From the NCBI GenBank assembly GCA_013361525.1, contig JABFXY010000004.1, forward strand, positions 90,402 through 154,401: a stretch of 64,000 nt of DNA. Reading direction: 5' to 3'. A program made the translations under genes and the position numbers. Under the pieces are notes generated by a model. It made no database searches. It saw nothing but the letters and a program-made list of their open reading frames with translations, and was not told the DNA's origin. Of this stretch, positions 19,137 through 29,000 are shown in pieces (the stretch's first letter is position 1; the number at the start of each line of letters is the position of its first letter). Origin of the DNA: Polyangiaceae bacterium (GTDB lineage: Bacteria; Myxococcota_A; Polyangia; Polyangiales; Polyangiaceae).

Positions 19137-19700
19137 GTGACCGAGCAGGACGAACGCACGCCGCCGACGAAGGTTCGAATCTCGAAGCTTCAAGAGGCGC
19201 ACATCGACGCGCTCAAGAGGATCGATCACGCGTGTTGCGAGATGTACTGGGAGCTCGGGTTCGACGCCGCCGAAGTGCCGACCCGGACCACGCAGGACTT
19301 CTACGCGATGCCGAAGTTCCACGCCGTGCGCGTGGCGGAGGCCGACTACGACCCGGCCGGGTTCGCGGCTTGGCGCGACGAAGCGCCCGGCGTCATCTAT
19401 CTCGAAGAGCTGGCCGTCCACCCGGCGTACCAACGCTTTGGAATTGCCTCCAAACTGATGGAACGGCTCTTCGAGGAGGCCCGCGAGGGAGACTTCGGCG
19501 AGGTGGTGCTCCGCTCGTGGGAGCGGGCCGGTTGGGCGCAGGCGTTCTACCGACGTCTCGGCTTCCGGCCGATCGACGACGACGCCCCGGCGAAGGTCCG
19601 GGACTGGCTCGCCGAGAAGACCGACGGCGGCCGGCCGTTCTTGAAGCCCGGCGAAGTCGTGTTGTGGGGTTCCGTTCCGAGGCCCGACGACGAAGACTGA
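19137..19700 (+). CDS. GNAT-family N-acetyltransferase
   Basis: 187 aa from GTG 19137; the aggagg at 19126-19131 decides this start over an upstream ATG that overlaps the previous gene. The acetyl-CoA-binding core is visible: YLEELAVHPAYQRFGIASKLM (motif A with the Q/RxxGxG-like turn as QRFGIA) and, after it, the Y of AQAFYRRLGFRPI (motif B). The C-terminal extension (ending VVLWGSVPRPDDED) is longer than in minimal GNATs. Substrate unknown. It follows the Pro-rich protein by 34 bases, and a gene-free 900-base region follows it. Confidence 0.88.
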   Translation: MTEQDERTPPTKVRISKLQEAHIDALKRIDHACCEMYWELGFDAAEVPTRTTQDFYAMPKFHAVRVAEADYDPAGFAAWRDEAPGVIYLEELAVHPAYQRFGIASKLMERLFEEAREGDFGEVVLRSWERAGWAQAFYRRLGFRPIDDDAPAKVRDWLAEKTDGGRPFLKPGEVVLWGSVPRPDDED

Positions 19701-19804
19701 GCGATGGCCGCGAAGGCTGAGCGGTCGGCTTGCGCGCCGGCGGCCGTCCGGGGATCCGCCGCGCGCCGAGTCTGGCCGAATCGGGGGTTCCGCCCGCGAC
19801 TCGC

Positions 19805-19841
19805 GAAGCGTGCAAGACGCGGAGAAGCGTGCAAGACGCGG
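19805..19841. repeat. Tandem direct repeat, 18 bp twice
   Basis: The 18-mer gaagcgtgcaagacgcgg occurs at 19805-19822 and again at 19824-19841, one base apart, without mismatch. Confidence 0.9.
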
Positions 19842-20051
19842 CGTCGGCGGCCCGCCGCGATCCGAAGTGGCCCGGTTCAGACCGAACCCAGGCGGTTCGG
19901 AGCGTGATTTTCCGAAGAAACGCGGTGGTTCAGGCGCCTGGATGCGGTGTTAGAGCCGTTTTCCCCGGTTTTGGCGATCCGAAGTCGGTGGGTCCAGTCT
20001 CGACGGCCCGAGCTCGGATCGCGTGCCACTGGCCACGGACCGGCTGAGCCT

Positions 20052-20089
20052 CGAGCCCAGCTGCCGAGCCCAGCTGCCGAGCCCAGCTG
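20052..20089. repeat. Three copies of a 13-bp repeat
   Basis: The unit cgagcccagctgc is repeated three times head to tail, the last copy incomplete. Each unit contains the palindrome cagctg. Confidence 0.9.
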
Positions 20090-20388
20090 GAGCGCCGCCA
20101 GAGCTTGCGCGGCAGCGCGCGCGCCGGCGCGGACTTGGAGCTGGCCTCGGTGGACGCCACCCGGCGCGAACCTCAGCGCGGCCGAACGAGGGGCTCGCGA
20201 CGCTCGGCGGACGACGGGGCTCGAACGAGCGGTGGTCGGGTCCGGCGGAGCTTCCGGAACCGAGCGTGTCCGAACTCCATGGAATCCTTTCAGAATTCCG
20301 TGGACCATAAGTTGCCATAATCTTTCTTATGCGAAATCTTGAACCGGCCGCACGGGGGACAACCTGCTGGCTGCCCCCGACGCCCAAC

Positions 20389-20532
20389 GGCTCCCGAAGC
20401 CCGGTCCGCTCAGGCTCCCGAAGCCCGGTCCGCACCCGGTCGCGGCTCCCGAATCTCGGTCCGCACCGGTCGCGGATCGGCGGCTCCCGAGTCCCGGTCG
20501 CGGCTCCCGAGTCCCGGTCCGCACCGGTCGCG
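20389..20532. repeat. Degenerate tandem array, about five units
   Basis: Five units each start with ggctcccgaa or ggctcccgag and continue with a cccggtccgcaccggtcgc-like segment; starts are at 20389, 20413, 20444, 20482 and 20502. Unit length varies from 20 to 38 bases. The accggt core is palindromic. No identical repeats with unique spacers, so not CRISPR. Confidence 0.8.
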
Positions 20533-20606
20533 CATCTGCGGGTCCGACCGTCTCAGCGGAGCCGGTCGCGACGCCGCACGCGACCGGGCAAGCTTTACTT
20601 ACGAAG

Positions 20607-21089
20607 TCACGCGCACGTGACGGTCACGGGATGCGAATGCCCGAGCGTCGTGGTGGATGTCACCGTGACCTCCTGACCCGAAGCGAGCGTCGCCATGTCC
20701 GCTGCTGTCAGCGTGATCGTGTGGTCGTGTGCCGAGTCGCCCATGATGCTGTAGGTCATCTCCACGCCGGCGTTCACGTCATCGGCCGGGACTTGGACCG
20801 CGTGCGAGCCCTCGGCCGGCGGATGGTTCGCGCCGATGTCCTCGGTGCAGTCGGCGACGTTCGCGCCGCCTCCGGTACCGGGCGTGCCGCCGGTGCCGGG
20901 TGTTCCGCCCGTTCCGCCTGTTCCGCCGGTTGCCGGCGAGCCTCCTGTCGACGGGTTGCCGCCGGTGGACGGTGTTCCGCCAGCTCCGCCGTTGCCGCCC
21001 GTCTCGTCGTCACCACACGCCGCAACAGCCATGCCTCCGGCTGCTAACGAGAGTGTCATATTGAGAAACTGCTCTCTGGTCATCGTCAT
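20607..21089 (-). CDS. Small lipoprotein with TGG-rich linker
   Basis: 160 aa from ATG 21089; ggagg (cctcc on the plus strand at 21096-21100) six bases upstream fixes this start, although the frame extends upstream. Leader MTMTREQFLNMT... ends in a lipobox-like AVAAC. A 40-residue Thr-Gly-Gly linker follows (TGGTGGTPGTGG). The globular part (about 75-160) contains two Cys and a His-rich pair of strands (DSAHDHTITL; LGHSHPVTVTC), which could bind a metal ion; no family recognised. It is monocistronic, facing the repeat-filled interval. Confidence 0.8.
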   Translation of the reverse strand: MTMTREQFLNMTLSLAAGGMAVAACGDDETGGNGGAGGTPSTGGNPSTGGSPATGGTGGTGGTPGTGGTPGTGGGANVADCTEDIGANHPPAEGSHAVQVPADDVNAGVEMTYSIMGDSAHDHTITLTAADMATLASGQEVTVTSTTTLGHSHPVTVTCA

Positions 21090-21283
21090 GGTTCGGCCTC
21101 CGAAGCTTGTGAAGCGGGTTGCGGAGCCGGTGCATGAAGCAGTCCCCACGAGACTCGTTGATCATTTGCGGTTTCGACTGTGACGAGCGCGCCTCATTGT
21201 GGCGCGGAGCCCTGTGGCGAGCGTCCCCACCTCGAGGCCCCCAGCCCCCTCAAATGCGGCGTTTGCTGCGAGCTTTGCGGAGC

Positions 21284-23227
21284 TCAACCCGCGTAAGTTC
21301 GCTCGAGCTCTGCCGCCAAACTGCGTGGATCACCGATCGCGCCGGCGGTCACCCTCGCGCGGAGCGTCGCACGCAGGTCTGCCAAGCGAGTCGTGTCGCG
21401 AATCAGATCTCGTGCCGTCGCGACGAATGCGTCCGCGTCGTCGACCGCGAGCTCGCGCAGGCCAACAGCCCCGAGGATGCTCGCGGCCACGCGCGCGGCC
21501 GGAACCGCACCGAGCCTCGAAACGACGGGCACGCCCATGAGCAGCGCGTCGCAGGTCGTGGTCGTGCCGTGATACGGAAACGTGTCGAGCGCGACGTCGA
21601 TCGACGAGTATGCCGCAAGCGCTTCCTCGAAGCTCGGTGCGTCGTCCTGCAAGACGACCCGCTCCGCTGCGCCAAACACCTCGAAGGCCGCGAGGATCCG
21701 GCGGCGAACCGCGCTCGCGGCGTTGCACCTCGTTCGCAGCACGAGACGAGCCTCGGGAACGGCCGACAGCACGCGCGCGAACATGTGCAGCGTCGTCGGC
21801 GAGAGCTTCGTCGCTCGGTTGAAACAGCCGAACGTCGGCGGTCCGGCTTCACGCTCTCGGACGGGCGGAACGTGCTGAAGCACGTACGCCCAGGGTGTTC
21901 GTTCGAGACGCGCGAGCCTCTCGACGTAGCTTGCGTCCAGCCACGTTGGGTCACAAGGCTCGTCGGTGATGCGAAGGTCGATGGTCCCGAGGCCCGTCGT
22001 GCCGGGATAACCGAGGTACGTGATTTGAAGCGGCGCGATCCGCGGCACGAGGAGCGGCAACACCGAATCACCGCTGTGGCCGGTGAGCTCGACGATGACG
22101 TCGGGCAAAAGCTCGCGAAGGACGCGACGCGCGTCTTCGCGTCCCCTCCCCGCGAGATCCGCCCAGGCGAATCGTTCGCGCAGGGCTCGCGTGACCGCAT
22201 CGACGACGGAGCCGGTGGAAGCGAGAACGATCTCGAACCGCGTACGATCGTGCGCCGCGATCACCGGCTCCAGAAAGCGCGTGACGACGTGATCACGAAA
22301 ATCGGAGCTGAGATAGACGACGCGCTTGCGGCCGGACTTCGTGCGCGCGACCTCGGGCGCGGCTTCAGCGCTCGTCGACGCTGCGCGTGTCGCGAGCTGC
22401 CCCCAGCGCACGTGCTCCTCGAAGAGAACATCGGGAGCGACCGAGTCGACATGGGTCAGCGCGAAGAGCCTCATCGATCCGAGCTCGAGCGCACGGCTCG
22501 GCTCGGCGAGGGTCGCGGCATGCGCGGCGGTCGCGGCGGCCTCCTCGCAGTCGCCTGTCGTTATCTGCAACGCCGCGAGCGACTCGAGCCCGTCGACGGA
22601 CCCCGGAGCCAGCGCCAGCGCCCGCTCCAGCGCGGCCTGCGCCGCGTCGAATTCGCCTGCGCGGCGTAGCGCGTCGCCGAGGTTCCTCGCGACCGCTGCC
22701 TCCTCCGGCAAGAGCGAAACGGCCTGCTGGAATGCGCGGATCGCGTCACGCTTTCGGCCGACCCGATCGAAAATCAATCCGGCTTCGTTGAGGAGCGCTC
22801 CGCTTGCGGCATTGCCCGCGCAAGCGACCTCCGCAGCGCGGCACGCGGCCTCGAAATCACCTTTGCGACCGAGCGCGCGGATGAGGAGCACGTGACCGGC
22901 ATCGCGCTCCGGGCCGGCACCGACCGCCTCCTCGGCGAGCCGCGCCGCGTCCTCGACGCGGTCGAGCGCGAGCGCAGTCCGCGCGTAATTCGTGAGGAGC
23001 ACGGCCGTTCGGCTGCCGAGCGCGTAAGCGCGCTCGAACGTCGACAGCGCGCCCGCCGCATCCCCCCGCGCGGCGAGCAAGTTGCCGAGGTTGTTGAGTG
23101 TCGCGGTGCGATCGGGGTCGAGTGCGAGCGCCGCTCGAAACGCCGCTTCGGCGCCGTCTCGATCGCCTGCCTCGAGCCGCTCCTTGCCTTGGCGGTGCAG
23201 CGCGTCGGCGTCGCCCTCGCGGGTCAC
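21284..23227 (-). CDS. TPR protein with O-GlcNAc-transferase-like (GT41) catalytic domain
   Basis: 647 aa from GTG 23227, overlapping the stop of the BamB-like gene. Residues about 5-265 are TPR repeats (ALDPDRTATLNNLGNLLA; GDFEAACRAAEVAC). The C-terminal half has GT41 hallmarks: DVIVELTGHSGDSVLPL, APLQITYLGYPGTTGL, FGCFNRATKLSPTTL with the conserved Lys, and ALDTFPYHGTTTTCDALLMG, the UDP-sugar binding His/Thr loop. Such enzymes move GlcNAc or another sugar from a UDP donor to Ser/Thr of proteins. There is no signal peptide, so it acts in the cytoplasm. It ends a run of envelope genes; its acceptor is unknown. Confidence 0.9.
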   Translation of the reverse strand: MTREGDADALHRQGKERLEAGDRDGAEAAFRAALALDPDRTATLNNLGNLLAARGDAAGALSTFERAYALGSRTAVLLTNYARTALALDRVEDAARLAEEAVGAGPERDAGHVLLIRALGRKGDFEAACRAAEVACAGNAASGALLNEAGLIFDRVGRKRDAIRAFQQAVSLLPEEAAVARNLGDALRRAGEFDAAQAALERALALAPGSVDGLESLAALQITTGDCEEAAATAAHAATLAEPSRALELGSMRLFALTHVDSVAPDVLFEEHVRWGQLATRAASTSAEAAPEVARTKSGRKRVVYLSSDFRDHVVTRFLEPVIAAHDRTRFEIVLASTGSVVDAVTRALRERFAWADLAGRGREDARRVLRELLPDVIVELTGHSGDSVLPLLVPRIAPLQITYLGYPGTTGLGTIDLRITDEPCDPTWLDASYVERLARLERTPWAYVLQHVPPVREREAGPPTFGCFNRATKLSPTTLHMFARVLSAVPEARLVLRTRCNAASAVRRRILAAFEVFGAAERVVLQDDAPSFEEALAAYSSIDVALDTFPYHGTTTTCDALLMGVPVVSRLGAVPAARVAASILGAVGLRELAVDDADAFVATARDLIRDTTRLADLRATLRARVTAGAIGDPRSLAAELERTYAG

Positions 23228-24513
23228 GTCTTGACGACGGCGGGCGGCGCCTGGACGACCAGGCCGAGCAGCTCACCACCGTTGGTCATGACGAACGCGT
23301 GTCGGCCGTAAGCCGCAGGGGTCATCGCGATCTCGTTGCCCGGCTCGATGCCGTCGATGACGCCACCGCGCGTCGGCTCTACGAGGAAGAGCCCGTACCG
23401 CGTCGTCGAGATCATCAGCGCGCCGGCGATCTCGACCGGAGCCGAAATACCGCCTTCCGGAAGCTTCTTCTGCCAAACGCGCGTGCCCGTATCGACGTCG
23501 ATGCCCCAGAGCCCGGTGCGTCCCGATGCGGCGATGAGCAATCGTCGCGGCGGTGCGTCGGGGCCCGTGCCGCCGCCGATCTGTGCGCGGCTTCCGTGCG
23601 CGGGTTGCTCCCACAACAGCAGGTTCGTCGTGCCCACAGCGCGCTCGTTGCGCCATAGAACGCGGCCCGACTCGGCCTCGAGCGCGTAGACGCCTCCGTC
23701 GTAGTGAGCGACGAGCACGCCATCGGTGTTGCCGACACGCGTGAGCACGGGCGTCGTGTCCGCATCGAGGTATTGGGGCGCCTCGCCGTCTGCGGTCTGC
23801 GCGTCGAGCGTGAGATCGACGTTCGGCCATTGTTCTGCGCCGTCCTTCGTCGAATACGCCATGACGCTGCCGTCGGAGAACGCCGTGAACACCTTACCGC
23901 TGCCGACTGCGCACCCGGCGTAACCGCCGATCTCGATGCCGAACGCGGGCGTTCGGTGCTGATAGAACTTCAGCTTGCCGGTCTGCTTGTCGATCGCGAT
24001 GAGCGTGTCGTTCGCGTTCACGACGAACAGCGTGCCGTTGTCCAACACGGGGCGCCGTGCGACCTCGGAGCTCGTCATGAAGCGGTAGACGAGCGTGCCG
24101 TCTTTTCCGCGGATCTTGTAGAGCGCGCCGTCGCCGGACCCGAAGTACACGACGTCCTCTTCCGGGTCGTAGAGCGGCTCGCTCTGAACCGGGCCGAGCG
24201 TCGCGAAGCGGTAAATGACCTCGCCGCTGCGTGCGTCGACGGCATAGAGACCGCCGTCTTGCGACGGAACGAACACGCGCATGTGGCCGACGTCGATGGC
24301 CGGCTTGCCGCGCTCGTAGGCGAGGTCTTCGATCTTGTTCTTGTCGGTGAGCTGGCGGCGGAACGCGACGCTCAGCGCACCACCCGGCCGGTTGACCCAG
24401 AGCGGCAGCTCCGGGACCGCGAGCCCGCCGAGCGAGTCGCAGCCCGTCGCCGTCGCCGCGAGACCCATCGAAGCGAGCGCTTGTAGAAAGCGCCGGCGAT
24501 CAGCGGGTTCCAT
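23224..24513 (-). CDS. PQQ-type beta-propeller lipoprotein, BamB-like
   Basis: 429 aa, ATG 24513. The leader MEPADRRRFLQALASMG carries an RR pair, suggesting Tat export, and a lipobox-like TATGC at residues 21-25. The rest is a propeller of repeated blades (GGLYAVDARSGEVIYRF; GALYKIRGKDGTLVYRF; GGVYALEAESGRVLWRN; GLWGIDVDTGTRVWQK), the PQQ_2 pattern of BamB, the scaffold of the outer-membrane protein assembly machine. It overlaps both neighbours: the YfgM-like gene upstream by 14 bases and the GT41 gene downstream by 4. The order yfgM then bamB matches E. coli, which supports the assignment. The blade sequence is also compatible with a quinoprotein sensor. Confidence 0.83.
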   Translation of the reverse strand: MEPADRRRFLQALASMGLAATATGCDSLGGLAVPELPLWVNRPGGALSVAFRRQLTDKNKIEDLAYERGKPAIDVGHMRVFVPSQDGGLYAVDARSGEVIYRFATLGPVQSEPLYDPEEDVVYFGSGDGALYKIRGKDGTLVYRFMTSSEVARRPVLDNGTLFVVNANDTLIAIDKQTGKLKFYQHRTPAFGIEIGGYAGCAVGSGKVFTAFSDGSVMAYSTKDGAEQWPNVDLTLDAQTADGEAPQYLDADTTPVLTRVGNTDGVLVAHYDGGVYALEAESGRVLWRNERAVGTTNLLLWEQPAHGSRAQIGGGTGPDAPPRRLLIAASGRTGLWGIDVDTGTRVWQKKLPEGGISAPVEIAGALMISTTRYGLFLVEPTRGGVIDGIEPGNEIAMTPAAYGRHAFVMTNGGELLGLVVQAPPAVVKT

Positions 24514-25975
24514 CGTCGTGCTCAGGCGCGGGGGGCGGCGCCTCTTCGGGCTCGGGCGCTTCCTTCGGCAGCTCGGGCATCGGCATCGGCATGGGCATCG
24601 GAGGCGGGCCTTCGTCCCCGTGGTCGCCGTGCTCCTGCCCCTGCTCCTGCTGCAGCTGTTGGATGTACTTCTGCAGCTCCTCCTGGGAGGGCATCTTGCC
24701 CGGACCGAAGGGGCCCTTCTTCTTCGGGAGGGCGAGCGGGTCGACGCTGCGTAGATACTGCTCGACCGAAGCGCGGAGCCGCGACTGAGACGGCCCCTCG
24801 AGGCTCGGCACCTCGAGCTTCTTGTAGAGCGCGGTCAAGAGCTCCTTGGCGCGGTCTTTTTCGCCCTTCTTCAGGTGGATCCGGGCCTGGTGATACTTCG
24901 CGACGTCCTCCATCGACTTGTCGACGGTCTCGAGATCGCGGAACGACTGGAGCGCGGCGTCGTAGGCCTTTTTGCCTTCGTTCGCGAACCCCTGCCCTTC
25001 GATCGCGCGGGCGCGAACGTCGACGTCGGCCTTCGCGAGCTCGGTCGTGAGCACGTCGCCGTAAGCCGAGAGCGCAGCGTCGTATTCCCCCTTGTCGAGG
25101 TGGGCGCCGGCTTTGCCGAGCTTCGCGAGGATCGCGGCGCCCGTGCCGGGGTGCTCCGTGATCACCTTCTCGTAGGCGGTGAGCGAGGCGTCGGCGCGGG
25201 CCGCGAAGGTCGCGTACGTCGTGCGAGGGTCAGCCTCTTTCAGCTGCATTTCGATGGGCGTCAGCGGCACGCCCTCGACGTCGCCGCGCTCGACCAACAA
25301 GGCGGCGGCGAGCGAATCGGATGCCCCCGCGACCTTCTTCTCTTGGTGCTCGAAGTAGTAGAGGACGCCGGTGGTTATCGCGACCGCAGCGACGACGCCG
25401 CCGATGACCTTTCGGGAATGCGTCTTCAGCCAGCGACCCGTGCCTGCGGTGGCACGCGCCAGCTGATCTTGAACGGCCTCGCCGGTGCTCAGACCGATGG
25501 CGTTGCTCTTGGCCTTCTCGACCGACTCTTGCCGGCGACGAAGGAGCTCTTTCGCGCGGGCGTTTCGATCTTTGGGAAGCGGATCACGCGCCTTCGCGAC
25601 GACCTCTTCTTCCTCCTCTTCTTCGCCCTCTTCTTCCTCTTCGCCTTCGCCTTCTTCGTCGTCGGCGGCGGCCTTCTTCTTCGCGGTCGTGGTCGCGGGT
25701 TCGGAAGCAGGTTTTCCACCGCGTGCGGCGCGGCGCTTGAGGACGTCTTCGCGGCGGCGGGCAGCGCGGTTCGGAGCAGGCTTCGCAGCCTCTTCCTCCT
25801 CGTCCTCGCCCTCCTCTTCCTCTTCGTCGACGCCCAATGCCTCGGCTACGCCGCGCGTGGACGCGTCGCGCTCGACCTTCTTGCCCGGATCGCGCTCGGA
25901 TGAAGACCCTTCGTCCGCGTCGTCGTCGGCGGCGGTGCGGTCCTCTTCCTCGTCGTCCCTCTTCTTGTCGGCCAC
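24500..25975 (-). CDS. YfgM-like membrane-anchored TPR protein with acidic N-terminus
   Basis: 491 aa. Residues 1-160 are extremely charged, with long Glu runs and Lys/Arg patches, and are presumably cytoplasmic and disordered. A single membrane helix follows (VIGGVVAAVAITTGVLYYF, about 190-208), then a periplasmic TPR-type domain (about 215-410: GEYDAALSAYGDVL; AYDAALQSFRDLE) and a Gln/Pro/Met-rich tail (PMPMPMPMPELPKE). YfgM in E. coli is a one-TM, periplasmic TPR partner of SecYEG/PpiD encoded beside bamB; the fold, topology and neighbour agree, but the acidic extension is not found in E. coli YfgM. Confidence 0.75.
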   Translation of the reverse strand: MADKKRDDEEEDRTAADDDADEGSSSERDPGKKVERDASTRGVAEALGVDEEEEEGEDEEEEAAKPAPNRAARRREDVLKRRAARGGKPASEPATTTAKKKAAADDEEGEGEEEEEGEEEEEEEVVAKARDPLPKDRNARAKELLRRRQESVEKAKSNAIGLSTGEAVQDQLARATAGTGRWLKTHSRKVIGGVVAAVAITTGVLYYFEHQEKKVAGASDSLAAALLVERGDVEGVPLTPIEMQLKEADPRTTYATFAARADASLTAYEKVITEHPGTGAAILAKLGKAGAHLDKGEYDAALSAYGDVLTTELAKADVDVRARAIEGQGFANEGKKAYDAALQSFRDLETVDKSMEDVAKYHQARIHLKKGEKDRAKELLTALYKKLEVPSLEGPSQSRLRASVEQYLRSVDPLALPKKKGPFGPGKMPSQEELQKYIQQLQQEQGQEHGDHGDEGPPPMPMPMPMPELPKEAPEPEEAPPPAPEHDDGTR

Positions 25976-26053
25976 GGCCGCGACTTTAGTAGCCGCACCA
26001 CCCGCGTCAATCGCACTCTTGTCCGGCTCGCCCTCGATCCCGAGATTCTCGTT

Positions 26054-29000
26054 TCAGCCTTCCTTGGGCGTCTCCTTGGGCAGCTCGCGACGAAGCGGGA
26101 CGACCGCACACGCGTCGATCGACACGCCCTGCGTGACATAGAACACCAAGCTCAGCTGTTTTCCCGGCTTCGCAGGCACGCTGGTCGGGAGATCGGCGAA
26201 GACCTCCGTTGCGCCCTCTCCCGATGGGACGGCGAGGGTCACGGCCCGCTCGCCGTCGAGCTCGGGGCGGTTCCTCGGAATGGGTGCCTTCTTCTCCGAG
26301 CTGCGCGGGATGTCGCCGCGTGGTCCGACGCGGATTTCGCCGCCGGACGGCGCCACGGCCCGGCACAACACACGGACGCGCGCGTCCCGATCCGCCGGCG
26401 GCTCCGCGCCCTTCGGGAGCTCGGGCACGACGAAATCGACGATGACGCCGCTCGTCGCGAAGCGCTTCAATCGTCCGAGCTCCGCGTCGCGGGACGGCCC
26501 GCCGACGTGTTTCAAGACGTCCGCGCGAATCGCATACGAGAGGCCGTTCGGTAGAGGGTCCGGCATACCGAGCATCGAGACGAGAGGGTCGCGCAGCTCC
26601 GGCCCCGCGCCGAGGGAGAGCAGCGCCTCGGTGATCGCGATCCGACCCGTGACATAACGCTCTTCCATCAAATACTCGGCGAGACCGGGGCGGGCCGCGT
26701 CTTCACCGATCTTCGCGAGGGATGCGGCGACGTACGGTCGCAATCGCACGTCGGGCAGGACGCGGAGGAGCGCGCCGACCGCGAGCTCCGACTTCATGGA
26801 TCCGACTGCCTCGAGCACCTGGCGCGCTCGTTCGAAGCTCATCGCGTCCTCGGGCCGCGGCCTGCCGCTCTTTGGGTAGGCCTCGATCAGCCAGGAGACG
26901 AGCTCACCCTCGCCGCGATCGTCACCGCCCTCCGCGAGCGCCAGCGCTGCGAGACGTCGCATCGCTTGATTTTTCCCATCGAGGAGCTCGAACACGTGCG
27001 GCGCCCCCTCCCCCATGCGCACGAGCGCGAGCGCCAGATACGCCTTCGTCTCGGGATCTTCCTCACGCGTTATCGCGAGGCGCAGCGCGGGCGCGACCTC
27101 TCTCGGTCGCAGCTCGAACAGCACCTCCGCCGATTTGCGTCGAATCGCGACGTCCGCGTCGTCGAGTAGTGGAGCGATGTCAGGCGCAGCCTCAACGTCG
27201 CCGGAGAGCCCGCGACGAAGCGGCTCCGGCAGGCCTTTGCCTTCGCGCACCCTGCCCTCGCGCTCGTAACGTCCGTGTGAGGCTTCGAGCGCGCGCAGAT
27301 CGTTTCGAAGGGCGGAGAGCTCCGCGGGATTCGACGAGGCGACGTCGCGCCGCTCACGTGGATCCTCCGTCAAATCATAAAGCGAGCAAGCCCCCGCGCG
27401 TCGCAGACAAACGAGCCGGCGTGGTCCTTTCGCGAGGAGCATCATGTCCTCGGACTCCGAGAACGCGATCCCAGCCTCAGCGTCGTCCGGGGCGACCGCC
27501 GTGACCAGATCGCCGAGGTCTCTGCCGCGAACCCGAGCAGGCCGCGGAACCCGAAGTGCGGCGAGCGTCGTCGGCAACAGGTCCACGAGCTGGACCGGCT
27601 GCTTGATGAGGAGCGGGCCGAGGAGACCAGGCGCATTGAGCACGAGCGGCACGCGCACCTGCTCTTCGTAGACGGTCGTGCCGTGGTACCGCCCGCCGTG
27701 ATCGCCGAACTCTTCGCCGTGGTCAGCGGTCAGAATGACCAGCGTCTTCGGCCTGCGAGCGCGCACCTCACGAACCAGGTCGCCGATCGCGCGATCGCTC
27801 TCGGCGATCTCGGCGTCGTAGCGATCGATGTCCCGCGCGCCGAAGTCGAAGCCCGCGTGCGCGTCGTACGGCTCGTGCGGCTCGAACAGATGGACCCAGA
27901 GGAACACGCGACGATCGCCGGCCTCCGAGTCCAGGTATTTCGTGACTTGCCCGACGCGATCCGCCGCGGGAAGGAACTCTTCGCGGACATATTCGAACCC
28001 GAGCTTGCGCTCGGAGAACGACGTGAAGCGCGATTCATCGATGAAGAACACCGCCGGCGGGTAGAACGCGGCGGTCTTGTAGTCGTAGCGGCGAAGGTGC
28101 TCCGGCCATGTCTCGCTGTCGCCGCCGAGATCCATCGCGAGGAGCGGGCGCGTGAACTTGCCCGTCATCATCGACGTCACGGCGTAGGAGGTGTGTGGCG
28201 TCGCGGTGTACGCGCGGTCGAACACGACGCCGTCCTTCGCGATGGCGTCGATGTTCGGTGTCGTCGGCCTGTCGTAGCCGTACGCGCCGAGGTGATCCGC
28301 GCGCATCGCATCCACGCTGATGAGCAGAACGTCCCATCCGGCGAGATCGAACGCGCCGGAGCTCGCCGCCTCCATCGAAGGCGGAGGCGCATCGACCGAC
28401 GGCGGCGGATCGAAACGAGCCACCGTCTCGACTACATGGCCGAGGATGGGCGCGCGCTCGACGTAGATGAAGCGGATGTTGTCGGCGAGCCGCAGCTTGC
28501 TCGTGGCGCGCGGAAGAAGCGCCGCGGAGATCGCGAAAATCGCGAGCGCAGCGACACCGCGTCCCGTCGCGAAATACCGCCAGCGAAGGTCCGCGCCGCG
28601 CCTGGTGCGGCCGGAACTCGAAGTGCCATCCGCTCGCCCGACATGGCCATAAGCGAGCGAGACCGCGCTCACGGCGACGAGCGACAGGACACCCAAGCCG
28701 ACGTGGAATGCGGGATAGAGTCGCGGAAGAACGCGCGCGTTGGCGAGCTCGAGGGCGATCGCGCCGATGAGCGCGAACGTCACGACGACGGCGACTCGCG
28801 TCGCGGTGCGCGCGCGGGCGAGGTAGCCAGCGAGGAGCGGCGCGACGAAGAACGCGCACGCGCCTGCGATGGCCGCGACGGCGACCGTGAACAGCGGCCG
28901 CTTCGCGCCCGCGAGGTGCCGGCCGGTCGAAACGCCCCATGCCACCGCACCACCGAAAGCCGCACAAAGCACCGCGAGAGCGATGCGTGGGCCGCGCCGC

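Larger units (their letters stand above)
19701..20606. other. Gene-free interval with degenerate repeats
   Basis: No frame here has a plausible ribosome-binding site or a recognisable product; the open frames are short and Arg/Pro/Ser-rich. It holds three different short tandem repeats (listed separately), a G+C-rich body and one clear A+T-rich dip at about 20300-20342 (ataagttgccataatctttc), just beyond a small imperfect hairpin ggaat...attcc at 20281-20299. It lies between genes that converge from both sides. I see no tRNA, RNase P, tmRNA or SRP RNA signature. Confidence 0.7.

Noticed and set aside
19704..20350. Short plus- and minus-strand frames in the gene-free interval
   Set aside because: Short, Arg/Pro/Ser-rich, overlapping tandem repeats, without ribosome-binding sites.
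20389..20532. CRISPR array or integron attachment sites
   Set aside because: Units vary in length and sequence, no spacers, no integrase or cas gene.
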